From Onthophagus taurus (taxonomy: Eukaryota; Arthropoda; Insecta; Coleoptera; Scarabaeidae), in NCBI RefSeq assembly GCF_036711975.1, contig NC_091968.1:11284001-11348000 (forward strand): 64,000 nucleotides of DNA, in the 5' to 3' direction. The notes beneath the pieces were generated by a model that was given only the letters and a program-made list of their open reading frames with translations, searched no databases and was not told the DNA's origin. Of the stretch, positions 42,883 through 53,931 are shown piece after piece. Within the stretch, counting starts at the first letter, position 1; each line of letters starts with the position of its first letter. Both the position numbers and the translations under genes were made by a program.

Positions 42883-43440
42883 TTATCCTGAATAACACTG
42901 TTTATATTTAAATTTAAATTCCTTTAATGAAGCAAAAATGGGCTCTGTATTGATTTGGATTTGATTATTTAATAAATTATAATTTTGATTGTGTTTATAT
43001 TTTAAAATTTCTAAAATTTCAAGCAAATCCAATCTTTGACCTTTATTACATTTGTGTATTAATTTAGTTTCTTTATATTTAATTTTATGTCCCGTTTCCA
43101 TTTTATGTTTATAAACATTAGAATTATTTTTAATTTCATGTTCTCTGATACGTGTTTCCAATCTCCTTCCTGTCTGTCCTATGTAAATGCTATTACAATT
43201 ATTACATTCTATCGAATATACGCCACATTCTTTTTTTATATCTATTTCTTTTTTATTGTTATAATTTGATATCTGGAGAATAAGTGTTGCATAGTTGAAG
43301 TATATTGATTGTAGATTATAGGTTTATATGTCAAATTTGAGTTTTTTACTTTAGTATTTAACGAATCTTTTTGTTTTATAATTCTACAAAAAAGTTTATC
43401 TATAGAACTTCTTGAAAAACCATTATTATTAGCCAATTTA
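42883..43440 (-). pseudogene. Penelope-like element C-terminus with GIY-YIG endonuclease
   Basis: On the minus strand the linker 'NNNGFSRSSIDKLFCRII' is followed, after a frameshift near 43270, by 'CGVYSIECNNCNSIYIGQTG' and 'RRLETRIREHE'. This is the GIY-YIG nuclease core with its conserved Tyr, Arg and His. The last part runs to a stop at 42883-42885. Penelope elements place this domain after the reverse transcriptase and use it to cut the target. The reverse transcriptase itself is absent: the sequence is cut at 43441 by fold-back element A copy 2. Inactive. Confidence 0.8.
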
Positions 43441-43442
43441 TA

Positions 43443-43735
43443 CAGGGTGTATCGGAATGACTGCAACAAACTTCAAGGGATGATTCTTTAGTGAATTTTA
43501 AGGGTATTTTGATATACGAACCTTTGGTGACTTCGGCTCCCCTAAGGAGCTACACCCCTCCAAAAATGGCAGACAATTTTGGTTTAATTTTCTTTTCTCA
43601 AAAACCATAACTGCTAGGAAAACGAAATTTGGGGAATATGTTTAACTCATAATAGGGCACGTTTTGACCCTATTTGTATTTTCAACCTACCCTTCTAAAC
43701 TACTAAACGTAACCACTCCCTTTACATTTTTGCAA
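43443..43735 (+). mobile_element. Fold-back element A, copy 2 (one arm)
   Basis: Begins CAGGGTGTATCGGAATGAC after TA, and matches 956-1240 and the inverse of 6474-6606: 'aaggagctacacccctccaa', 'aaatttggggaatatg', 'ataatagggca'. The second arm is missing. It truncates the Penelope remnant on its left. Confidence 0.75.
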
Positions 43736-43867
43736 AATTTTTTTTTATGCATTTGATAAATACATTAGAAAAATATAAGTACGAAGGCTTTCACGGCCGG
43801 TGTGAATTAAACTAAAATTAGAACTAACACTAGAATCTTTCGGGTTTTGCCGTGTGTCTTTTAATAA

Positions 43868-43925
43868 AAGGTTTGACGTTTCGGATGCCATGTTGCAACC
43901 TTCTTCAGAAACTGGTTCGAACCTC
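43868..43925 (-). ncRNA. Hammerhead-ribozyme-like motif 3
   Basis: On the minus strand: GUUU, CUGAAGA (43908-43902), stem II GGUUGC/GGCAUCC with one mismatch, GAAAC (43882-43878), palindromic ACGU, cleavage triplet GUC, then AAAC, which pairs with the GUUU as stem I. The order agrees with CUGANGA - GAAA - NUH hammerheads, again with one extra base before stem II. It lies ~430 nt from the Penelope remnant. Confidence 0.45.
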
Positions 43926-43984
43926 AAACCATATTCAACTCTGGATCTGACTATTTGCTTTAATTGAGTACTTAATATTATAAG

Positions 43985-44130
43985 ATCACCATTTCGAGTT
44001 TGCCAAGGATTTAATTAGGTTAATACCTCCTTTACAGGCCTTAACTATTGTATTGACTTGTCCTTTCCAACTTAGTTCCCCGTTGATATCAAAATCCCAA
44101 GTACTTGAAGTTCACCACATACCCCACAGA
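43985..44130 (-). pseudogene. Old LINE reverse transcriptase relic
   Basis: Frames on the minus strand give 'VNFKYLG' and, after frameshifts and stops, 'KACKGGINLIKSLANSKW'. This recalls the segment just after the reverse transcriptase domain of LINE ORF2 (FKYLG followed by a Lys/Gly-rich helix and Trp). Too degraded to classify. Confidence 0.45.
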
Positions 44131-44577
44131 GCTATCATCATATTCAATGATTGGAAGATGTATATTTGTTTTTCTAGTGATATCTCAAGTTGTCGTTTGT
44201 CTAGAAAGAATTTTACGACCTGTAATACTCGATTCATGTGATTTAATTATAGTTTTAAAGATACAACTAATGCGTCATTTTGCGATTTTAAATGTCAGAT
44301 GTTGCTTTAATCACTGTTTTACCGGCATCCGATTTATAACTATTTCTTCTTATGTATTTAAATATTTTAAAAGTTACAACAAATGATTCAATAGATTTAA
44401 CACCAATATCACTTATCACAAATTATATTATAAATTAAAAATAGAGTTTATAAAAAAAAATATTACTTCTAACTAATTTTTAATTTAATGAATAGATGGC
44501 AGCATTATTACTATTTGACATCTAAAACGTCAATATAAAATTCAATAATTTTGATTGAATAACATTAAAATGTTGAT
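44131..44577. other. 5' flank of the 44578 gene
   Basis: AT-rich. No repeat end recognised. The ATG at 44578 is preceded by an A-rich leader (aacattaaaatgttgat). The transcription start is not identifiable. Confidence 0.35.
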
Positions 44578-45460
44578 ATGAATAGTGTTGAATCTGACGA
44601 ATTATACGATTCGATCGAAAATTTAAACGATTTTTCCCCTACATCCACTACAAATGTAGATATTTCAAATTACGTTCCATTGTATGACGGTGAGATATCA
44701 ATAGAGAAATTTAAACCGAGAACGAAAAGATTTCAGTCTAAAATACCGATAAAATGCGACTCAAAATTATCAACGACGACTGCAAAAAGATCAACTAAAG
44801 GTGTATCGAAAACGAATATCGACCTAACTGATTATCGTGTAGAGAAAAACTCGTATGTAAGTATTTTTCATGCTAAAAATGCAAAATTTAAAAAACCACC
44901 CGAATTAAACGATACGCAAAGATCGCAAATTGGAGATTTTACGCAACGCACGGACATTTCTGAAGTTTCAACGTATTTCTCCGACGCTAGAAGTTCTTGT
45001 TCGGATTCGACGAGCTTTTATTTCGATATGATTAAAAGGATGGAAAATGGAGAAGAAATCGTTGAAACGGAATCAAAAAAACATGATATAGAAACTAAAA
45101 CTTCGTGTACTTTGAAAACTTTAAACGAAAATTATTTCAATTTGAAGAGTGTTTCCGAATATTCTTTTGCTGGATCCGCTAAAACTGGAAAAAGTAAAAA
45201 TACTATTAACAGTAGCAATTTAGTTGTGCCTCGTTTGGGTGGATTGGGACCGGATTTAAGTAAAGCACAAGAAAAAGTAAATATCAAATCAAATTAATTT
45301 ATTATGATTTCTTTCTTTGTATTTCTAGATGAGTAGGTTACAAAAGCAGAAATCTTACGGGCAAAAAGTAAGCGATCAAAATCGAATTAAAATATTGGAA
45401 GTTAAAGTTTTAAAAGAACTGAAAGGAGACACAAAAAATTCTAAATCGAACATATATTGA
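44578..45460 (+). CDS. Host protein of unknown function, two exons
   Basis: Exon 1 is 44578-45276 and exon 2 is 45329-45460. The 52-nt intron (AAA/GTAAAT ... tttctag/ATG) is in phase 0, giving 276 residues with a TGA at 45458-45460. An AATAAA polyadenylation signal directly follows (45461). The protein is hydrophilic, rich in Ser, Thr and Lys, probably disordered, with no signal peptide or membrane helix. The exon 2 segment 'MSRLQKQKSYGQKVSDQN' resembles the Gln-Lys-x-Tyr-x-x-x-Val motif seen near the C-termini of some ciliary or centrosomal proteins. That is only a hint; I cannot name a family. The composition differs from all transposon ORFs here and the frame is clean, so it is probably a real host gene. 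Confidence 0.7.
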
Positions 45461-46199
45461 AATAAAAAAAAAATAAAAAAAAACATTAAAAATTAATTGA
45501 TTTCTTATTTTTCTCGATTCCTACATTATCGAAATTTTTTGATATTTACATATGTCAAATCATTGTCAAATGAGAATTAATTGAAAAATCTATATTTTAT
45601 TTATTTATTTATCTCAAGCGGGTACAGAAATAGGTCGAACCCAATAACACTGTACCACAAACAACCAGTTGTATATAAGTTAAATTACAGTTTATAATAA
45701 TAATAAAGAATTAATAATAATAATAGTACAAAAGTGAATCGGAAGGTGAAAAATAAAAATAAGTCTAGGTGATATAAATATCACATATCAAATGAACGCC
45801 CGCGGCAACACACTAACCGCAGCAAAAAGCATTTTTTTAAATGCATAGAAAGAATGCCGAAACAAATCTATGTGAATCGATTAAAATGTCCGATCACGAG
45901 TAGACGTGTTCTGTTCCGCTTCAACAAAACTGTTATTAATTTCGTTCATTTGGTAGTGTATTCCTATTTTTCGGTGACCTAAGTTTTTGTGAGCGGTTGG
46001 TCTCTTTAATTTGGTAGCTGTAGTGCATGTGGAGATCTTGTTGTGCGAAATAATTAAGATTTTCTTAAGAAAAATTATTGTTGAACTTTGACCGACGATT
46101 CCAGTTGAGGTGAACGGGGCTGTCGTAAAAGAACTCATGTTATTGTAAACACGTGACGTCACTCACAAACTCGTTATTGATTCCAAAACAACTAAGGAA
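45461..46199. other. Gene 3' flank and presumed LINE copy 2 5' region
   Basis: 45600-45740 contains TAA-rich runs resembling another LINE tail in reverse. From ~45890 to 46199 the sequence is probably the 5' UTR of LINE copy 2, ending just before its ORF1. The exact 5' boundary was not resolved. Confidence 0.4.
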
Positions 46200-46964
46200 A
46201 TGCTCTCTTCAATGGAAAATCTTTTTAAAAACTCGATGGGAGCTTTCGAGGATAAGTTACAAACAGCCCTTTCTAATAAAGGTACTAATGAGGAATTCAG
46301 TAGTCTTGAACGGCTCAGTAAAGAGTTTGAAATGTTCAAGTTGAACATTCAGGGCGCTATTTCTGATATAAAGCATGCAGTTATGAATATGGACGAACGT
46401 CTAGACAGTTTAGAACAATACTCCAGGCGCAATTGCCTTTTGTTCCATGGGATTGAAGAATTAGACGGAGAAAATGTTTCGGCCGTCGTAACTCATTTTA
46501 TTTGTAACACATTGAAAATTCCTAACTTTAACTTTGATATATCTATGGTGGATCGTGCTCACAGGCTTGGGACGAGGAGTGGGAGCATTATGGGTTCTTC
46601 TCAGCAAGGAAAAGCAAAAGCATCGCATAAACCTCGTACATTAATTGTAAAATTCGTGTCATACGCCACCAGGCAGCTGATATGGTTGAACAAGAAAAAT
46701 CTTAAAGGTAGCAAATTTTTTGTAACTGAATCTCTCACCAAAAAACGTATGGAATTGTATCAATCTGCCATGGATGCTGTGGGTCCGAAAAATACATGGA
46801 CTAGAGATGAAAAAATTTTTGTAGTCAATTCAAGAAATAAGGCCGTGGTTATTAAAGGAATTCTAGAACTAGAGGAACTAACAGTTGACAAGGGGAGGCG
46901 ACATTCTGGTGTCAAAACGCGTTCTCAGCAGCTCCAAAGGGAAGTTTCCTGCTTGACTAAATAA
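46200..46964 (+). CDS. LINE ORF1 protein, copy 2
   Basis: A 254-residue protein from ATG 46200. A coiled coil (~residues 30-80) ends in 'LEQYSRRNCLLFHGIEE', then an RRM-like block 'RTLIVKFVSYATRQLIWL' and 'LKGSKFFVTESLTKKRMEL'. The C-terminus is basic (GVKTRSQQL). Domain order is as in the ORF1 at 2110-2847. It would bind LINE RNA. The frame is intact, although the partner ORF2 is not. Confidence 0.85.
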   Translation: MLSSMENLFKNSMGAFEDKLQTALSNKGTNEEFSSLERLSKEFEMFKLNIQGAISDIKHAVMNMDERLDSLEQYSRRNCLLFHGIEELDGENVSAVVTHFICNTLKIPNFNFDISMVDRAHRLGTRSGSIMGSSQQGKAKASHKPRTLIVKFVSYATRQLIWLNKKNLKGSKFFVTESLTKKRMELYQSAMDAVGPKNTWTRDEKIFVVNSRNKAVVIKGILELEELTVDKGRRHSGVKTRSQQLQREVSCLTK

Positions 46965-47438
46965 TAGATAAAACAAATTAATAAAAATATTTCTTTTTTT
47001 TTTTTTCTTTTCTATAATTAAATAGGTCTTAATTTGGAAACAGTTGAGTCGTGGGTTTCGGGGGGGACCCGTCTCTCAAACTTATTATTTTGTTATTATT
47101 ATTGTTGCTACTTTTTTATTATTGTTTTTACTCTTTTTACTTTAAAAGATGCATAAAGGGGAGCCGGGATGGGCCCTTGTCGAGATACCCGATTCGATTG
47201 GAAGATTATAAATGATTAAATTGTTTCTTTTTTTGTTGTTGTTGGGGATTTGTGTTAGGATTGCAATCAAAAACTGATTTGTAATTAAGAGCATATTATC
47301 TCTCCTCTGCTTTTCTTGCTTTTCTTTTCTCTTTTTTTTTTCTCTGTTTTTCTTAGTTTTTTTCTCTTTTCTCTTCCTTTACTTGGGCGTGTTTTATTTT
47401 TATTTTTAAATTTGCCTACTGTATCTCAATATATAATT

Positions 47439-49853
47439 ATGAAGATTGGTCATTTAAATGTGCGATCACTGCCTGCTCACTTTGCTGCTTTGAAGGATAT
47501 CATAGTTAATGGTTCTTATGACATATTTGCCATCACTGAAACATGGACTATTCTAATTCTAACCATTCACTCTTTTCTATAGATAACTACTGTCACAGTT
47601 TTGTGGGTCGAGAGGGACGAGCGGGCGGCGGTGTTGGTGTGTATGTAAGGGATACCTATAAGCATAGCTGATCACTCTCTAATTTTTGTAACATTAAAAT
47701 TATTTGACACTCCGAAGTCCCAACCTCGTCTGATAAGCTACAGGGACTTTAAACAATTTGATAAAAACAGTTTTAATCATGATCTTGCGGAAATACCTTG
47801 GCAGGAAATCCTGTGTTATAATAATGTAAATGATAAAATGACCTTTTTTAATACAAATGTTCTTACGCTTTTCAACATACATGCTCCTATTAAGGTCTCC
47901 TTGATGAGAAAAAATTACCGTCCCTGGGTTACTGACAATGTGAAGCTGCTTATGACGCTTCGTGATAATGCGTTTGCTAAATTTAAAAAAACAAAAGGTC
48001 CTGTTGATTTTATTTCTTATAAAGAATTTCGGAACTTTACTAATTTATCTATTCGGAGGGAAAAAAAAGCGTATCTTGAGCATATGCTGAGCACTAGGGG
48101 ATGTCGGGAACTTTGGACCGGTTTTAGGGCGATGGGCATTGTTAATAGTAAACAGCGTTCTATTCCGGACTTTTTAGCGAGTGTTGATGCTATTAACGAC
48201 TACTTCCAAACTTCTCAAATAGTTGCTACGGGTGACATGGACACTATTAATTATTATAACTTAAACATAGTACCTGGTGTTACTGAGAAGCTGACATTAA
48301 CGCTTGCAACTAAAGAAGAGATTTATGACGTACTACTCAATCTCAAATCAAATGCTATTGGTACTGATGGTATTGGTATAAAGATGTTGTTGCTGTGTTG
48401 CCCGTTGATTTTGCCTTATATTTGTCATATAATTAACTATTGCATTCAGGGCTCTGTGTTTCCTGACTGTTGGAAAACTGCTCTGATTACGCCAATTCCA
48501 AAATCTAGCAATCCCAGCCAATTAAAAGATTTGAGACCGATTAGTATTTTGCCGGTTATATCTAAAATTCTGGAAAAAATTATTGCTGACAGGTTGCGAG
48601 AGCACTTAGATAAGTTCAATATTCTACCTATGCGGCAATCTGGCTTTCGTAAAGGATACAGCTGTACTGCTGCCCTATTGGATGTGACCGACGACATTGT
48701 TCGTGAGATTGATCAGAAAAATGTCACTATTTTAATTTTACTGGATTATTCAAAGGCTTTTGATACCGTTCATCATAAAACTCTTTTATCTATGCTTCAT
48801 TACATTGGACTTTCTGATGATTCCATTTTGTTTTTCTGTAACTATTTAACTGGTCGTAAGCAAATGGTAGCTCTAAATGGCAACTTCTCTACTGAATGTG
48901 CTGTATCGTCTGGAGTTCCTCAGGGATCAGTTCTTGGTCCAATTCTCTATTTAATTTACACTTGCAATTTATATAATGTACTGAGAAGTTGTAAGGCTCA
49001 CATGTATGCTGACGATACGCAACTTTACTATTCTTTTAACATCAATGACCTTGCTGATGCACAAAATTGTATAAATTCTGATTTGACAAGATTGGTTGAG
49101 GAATCTTCAAAACTTTGCCTTCAATTAAACCCGGATAAATCGTCGGTTATGGTCTTTGGGGGGCGGCGAGCCGTTGGGGAAGTCAAGGCATCTGTGGATC
49201 TAAAATTGAATGGCGTTAAGCTAAATATTACTGATGAGTCGCGAAACCTGGGAATCACTATTGATTCTCTTAGATTTCGTAAACATGTCGCTTCTCTTCT
49301 CCAGCGTGCTTATGCCACGTTGAAGCTACTATATGGCAATAGACAACTGCTTAATCAGTGTCTGAGAGCGCAGCTTTGTGATGCACTGGTGTTAAGCATT
49401 TTTAATTATGGGGATGTTCTATATGGCTCCTGTTTAGATGTCGCCGAGTCGTTGCGTGTTCAACGTGTGCAAAATGCATGCTTACGCTTTATATTTGGCA
49501 TTCGAAAGCGAGAAAAAATATCCCATACCTTAAACTGGGTTGGGTGGTTAAATATGTCTCGGCGTCGTAAATTGCACTCTGCTTGTTTTTATCGAAGAAT
49601 TATTTTCAATCAAAAGCCTCCCTACTTGTTAAATAAATTGAGATACCGCTCTGACGTGCATAACATCAACATCCGTCGTCGTTCTTGCTTGTCTATACCC
49701 CAACATAGATTGCAAATTTTTGAACGATGTTTTTCATATAGTATACCTAATTTGATCAACAGCATTCCTACTGATATTAACAATAAATCTAAGAGTAGTT
49801 TTAAATTTTTTTACAAAGCATATCTTCTTCGGCAGCAGGGTGATTTAAGATAA
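47439..49853 (+). pseudogene. LINE ORF2, copy 2: endonuclease internally deleted, reverse transcriptase open
   Basis: Starts at ATG 47439 with 'MKIGHLNVRSLPAHFAAL' and 'FAITETW', then shifts frame near 47560. After 'GGGVGVYVRDTY' (~47655) it jumps to 'ADHSLIFVTLKLF', so ~130-140 endonuclease residues, including the GDFNIN box, are lost. From 47838 to 49853 the frame is continuous (671 codons). The reverse transcriptase is complete: 'LRPISILPVISKI', 'LDYSKAFDTVHH', 'SGVPQGSVLGPI' and YADD at 49005-49016. The C-terminal 'RVQRVQNACLRFIFG' matches copy 1. The endonuclease should be dead; the polymerase could still fold. Confidence 0.85.
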
Positions 49854-50781
49854 ACAAGCTTTTGCTTGACGGGATATATATATAGTATGTATAAAACTAT
49901 GCCTTCTTTCTTATCCTTCCTGTTCTATTTATTTTTCTTTTTCGGCTCCTTCTTTTATTCTTCTTTTACTTTTACTTCTTTCTTACCTTATTGTGTTACT
50001 GCATGATCGGATTCTGTTTATATATATTTTCTATATTGATCAAGGGACCGATGAAAAACAATAACACCTGAGTCCATCAGGTGCATTGACTCGGTTTCCT
50101 TTGGTAAACCGCTTATTATTTATGATTTAGTACTTCATTTTTTTTTTATATAGTATAATTCATTTTTTTTTTACCTGATATTTTCTTTTGTAATTGTAAA
50201 TTGTACTCTTTTTTTTTGGTTTCACCAATAAATATATTATTATTATTATTATGTTAACACGATTTGCGGATATCTTTGAATTTTAATAATAATAATAATA
50301 AATGACTTTATTGTCTCTATTACAAAGAAGAAACTACAATACAAATTACAATAAATTAAACTAATGAAATATTTTCAATCCAGAATATTTGTTCTATCCA
50401 ACCGAAAAAAAAGCAAGAAAACAAAAAAAAATCCATGAATTATAACCAACAAAAACAAAAAAATATCATTTCAATCATTAATACAGTATCACCAACATTA
50501 TATCAAATCCAAATTTAAACATAATTAAATTAAATGAAGGGGCCCAAAAGACCCAAACGTAGATTAAATGAAAAAGAAGAACGAAGCAGACGAAAAACCA
50601 ATAATAATGAAAATTAAAAATGGACTCAGTGTAATAACTGATGGCGTAACTATTAATATCGTAACAATGAGTTTATATCAATAAGAATAAGAGCAATAAC
50701 AATGATATAAACAAAGAACAAAACAAAAAAAATTATACCCACAAAAAAGAAAAACAAATATCAGACAAGACCCGTTAACTG

Positions 50782-51858
50782 CTAAAAAATCATATTCCTC
50801 AATTCTAGTCCATGTGGCAAGCTTCCATACGATTTATAAACATAATATGTAAATGACCTTTGAAAAAGTGATGTTCTATGTTTTGGAGGATAGAAAGTAA
50901 TACCTGACCTTGTCTGACTTCCTTCGCACTGTGGTTTATATTTAATTTTATTATGTAGGTACTTCGGGACTCCAGTGGTAACGATTCTATGATAGAGAGA
51001 CAAACTATGAAACTCCCGTCGAGAGTTCATGTTCAACCATCCAGCATCCTTAAGTTTATGAGAAATTCTATCAAATTTGCGAATCCCATAAATGAATCTG
51101 AGGCAACTATTCTGAACCTTTTCTATACATCGTGACGTGACTGCATCTATAGCCTTATGACATACAGCAGACATATAGTTAAATTGTGAAAGAACAAATA
51201 TATCACAGAGGTGTACTTTTATTTTCAAAGGTAAACGAACGATGCGAGTACAGCCGACGCAAAAAAAAAGATCTCTGAGTACATATTTGTTTTCTAAATC
51301 TTAAGCTAGTATCTAAAATCATACCAAGATACTTAGCTTCAGAGACCTTTTTAATTAAGGTATTATTCATCTTAATACCCAAGTGCGAAGTAGTGTTGTG
51401 CCGTTGGCCATTAAAACGCATCCACATAGATTTGTCAGGATTTATTTTTAGCTGGTGGTATGTTGCTAATTCAAAAATCGTATCAAGGTCACCGCTAATA
51501 CCAGCCTCAGCAATACCACTGCCCGCAGTCGCGTATGAAGCGGAAAGCTGGGTATCATCCGCATAAGTACTCATTTTACATAATTTAATAAATTTATTAA
51601 ATTGTGAAGTATAGATAGAAAACAAAACAGGTCCCAGCACAGATTCTTGGGGTCCACCATTAAGTACACAGTGCGAGTTCACCAGACATGGCATCATCAA
51701 CTTTCATAAGAAAGCTACTTAATATTGTCACTGCGCCCTCACTAAAACCCAGATAACGAAGTAATTTGCTCAAAATGGTATGGTTAACAGTATCAAATGC
51801 TATTGAGTAGTCTAAAAAAACCACAGCAGTACTCTCTCCCATGTCAACAGCAACGTTA
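50782..51858 (-). pseudogene. LINE copy 3 ORF2, 3' half (reverse transcriptase and C-terminus)
   Basis: Minus-strand blocks: 'VVFLDYSIAFDTVNHTIL'; after a frameshift near 51690, 'GGPQESVLGPVLFSIYTSQF' and 'MSTYADDTQLSASY' (the YADD box is kept); after another near 51220, 'IEKVQNSCLRFIYGIRKF'. The chain ends at 50782. 'GGPQES' replaces the usual GVPQGS. At least two frameshifts make it inactive. Confidence 0.8.
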
Positions 51859-51861
51859 ACA

Positions 51862-53930
51862 TTAATAATAATACTTTTATTCACCCATTAATAATAGAAA
51901 GAAAACAATCAGTAATAACAATAAAATAATTAAAAAAAAAGTAATAATAAATTCTCTAAATATTAACACAGTCATGTAGGTGAACCACAAGGGATAGTTC
52001 AGGTGAGTGGTACAACCACTCTCTGGTTTACAAATATCCCTTGACCACAGGAATGCTAAATATATTAATTAAAAGCCTAAAAAATATAAAGGAAAAAAAC
52101 AGAGAAAAAAAAAGACTTAATATAAGTAGTAATAATATTCAATAATGTACGCAAGTGCTTAAAATTACAAAACGCTCATCATCATTAAGATTGCTCCTCA
52201 AACAAATTCCGAAATATGGCGCACCTGAACGCCGCTGCACTCAAACCCCGTAAACTCTCCGGAACGGAACCATAAAGCGAATAAATATTATAAGTAAAAG
52301 ATCTTTCAAAAAAAGTGGTAGAGTGAGCCGGTGGAGCAATTAAATTACGGTTCCGGATATTAACGGAATGAATGTCACCACGAAATCTAATCTTCCTCGG
52401 CAAATATGGCGGATTACCGGTACTCAGCAATCGGTGAAAGAAACAGAGAGATGGAAGCAAATAACGACCACGCATATTTAACCAATTTAGGTCTAGTAAA
52501 CGATAGGAGACTCTATCATATTTACGAATGCCATAAATAAATCTTATGCAAGCGTTCTGCACTCGTTGGATCCTATTCGCGGTAAAAGCATCAACACAGG
52601 GCCCGTATACCGGCGCACAGTAGTTAAACAGTGACAAAATCAAACACTGACAAAGCATTTTCTTCATAGCAATACTGAGAACAGCTCTAAAAGTATATAA
52701 AACCTTCAAGTTACAGAAGCCAAGACCAATTATTTTAGATATTCATTAACAAAAGGAATTGAAAGATTATTAATATTAACAACTCGCAACTCAAATAGAG
52801 AGTTACTCCCATTTAGTGAAGTAGACGAATAAAATTTAATACTGTCAGCTAAATTATCACTACTGTCCGGGACACCATTAATAAAAAATTGATTTATTAA
52901 ATTGGCATCTCTTAAATGAGACGGAATATCAGTGTTTTTATTAGGAACCACATGCACTTTTTTAAACGTTTTCCACAAGGTTTTACTATCAGAATAGTGT
53001 CAGTCAACCACGGCATTTTCGGTTTACTAGCCTTTATAGTTTTCACAGGTGCAAACACATCGAATAAAAGAAGAATCCTCAGTCATCCACAGACTCTATA
53101 TGGAAGATATTGTCGAAAGGAATGCTTTCCAGCGCAGTAATAAAATCATTGTAATTAAAAGAAGAGAAGTCTCGAAAAGTGAACCACATCGGCTTATGAT
53201 TATGTTTTTGAATAGCACACTTACAAAAGACCAAGTCGTGGTCAGATATTTCCAAATGAAGCACCCCGCCTTTCCTCACATTCACGTCATCAGATACAAC
53301 AACCACATCCAACAAACTTAAAGCTGTTTCAGACACACGCGTAGGTTCATTAATAATTTGTAACATATTCATACCTTGTATAACAGACAAAAAATTAACA
53401 GTATCTCTATGATCAGTAATCAATAAATTTATATTAAAATCACCCAAACAAAAAATCATGCTATGTCGTAACCTAAGTTCCGTCAATTGGAACTCCAAAT
53501 CATCAATAAAAGTTGTATTATTAGTTGCAGGACGACTATAAATACAACCGACAACACATTTCACAGAACCAATTCGTACCTCTATCCAAACCTGTTCGCA
53601 TGAATCACGCATTTCAAAAGCAATAGAGTTAGAAGCAAAAACATTTCTTGCATAGATCGCAACACCACCTCCACGGCCCACTCTATCTCTACGATACAAA
53701 CAATAACCGTCAATGGACACCAAGCCATCATCAATAGATGGCGATAACCAAGTTTCAGAAACACACAAAATATCAAAATTCTGACAGTGAAGTAATTCAG
53801 TAACATCTCCAGTTTTGGGGAGCAAAGTGCAGAGTAAATCCAGAGATCACAAAATTCTAATAATACAAAAAAAATAGAATACAAAACAAAAAAAGACAAA
53901 TAAATATAAACAAACTAAAAAAAATGTTGT
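51862..53930 (-). mobile_element. LINE, copy 4, inserted in copy 3; reverse transcriptase core deleted
   Basis: Minus-strand element ending in a short ATT-type tail near 51862-51875. It has a nearly full endonuclease, then a linker, then the post-polymerase C-terminus, but no palm motifs. The 3' UTR has an AAGGGATA/TATCCCTT hairpin (51987-52037). A second LINE surrounds it on both sides. Confidence 0.75.
52185..53825 (-). pseudogene. LINE copy 4 ORF2 with deleted polymerase core
   Basis: From 53825 the minus strand encodes most of an APE endonuclease: 'FDILCVSETWLSPS', 'VGRGGGVAIYARN', 'FCLGDFNINLLITD' and 'ISDHDLVFCK', to ~53080. After frame breaks, 'MWKTFKKVHVVPNKNTDI' and a linker follow (52978-52730). 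Then the frame passes directly into 'LKVLYTFRAVLSIAMKKM' and 'RIQRVQNACIRFIYG' (to 52185). The ~350 residues with LDYSKAFD, GVPQGS and YADD are missing. The endonuclease motifs look usable; the polymerase cannot work. Confidence 0.8.
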
Positions 53931-53931
53931 G

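Larger units (their letters stand above)
45890..50252 (+). mobile_element. LINE, copy 2 (related to copy 1; endonuclease deleted)
   Basis: Contains ORF1 (46200-46964), a T-rich spacer, ORF2 (47439-49853) and a 3' UTR with the block beginning GGGACCGATGAAAAACA near 50043. It ends in (ATT)n at ~50230-50252. It is the same lineage as copy 1 but clearly diverged. A deletion near 47665 removes most of the endonuclease. The left end is approximate. Confidence 0.75.
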
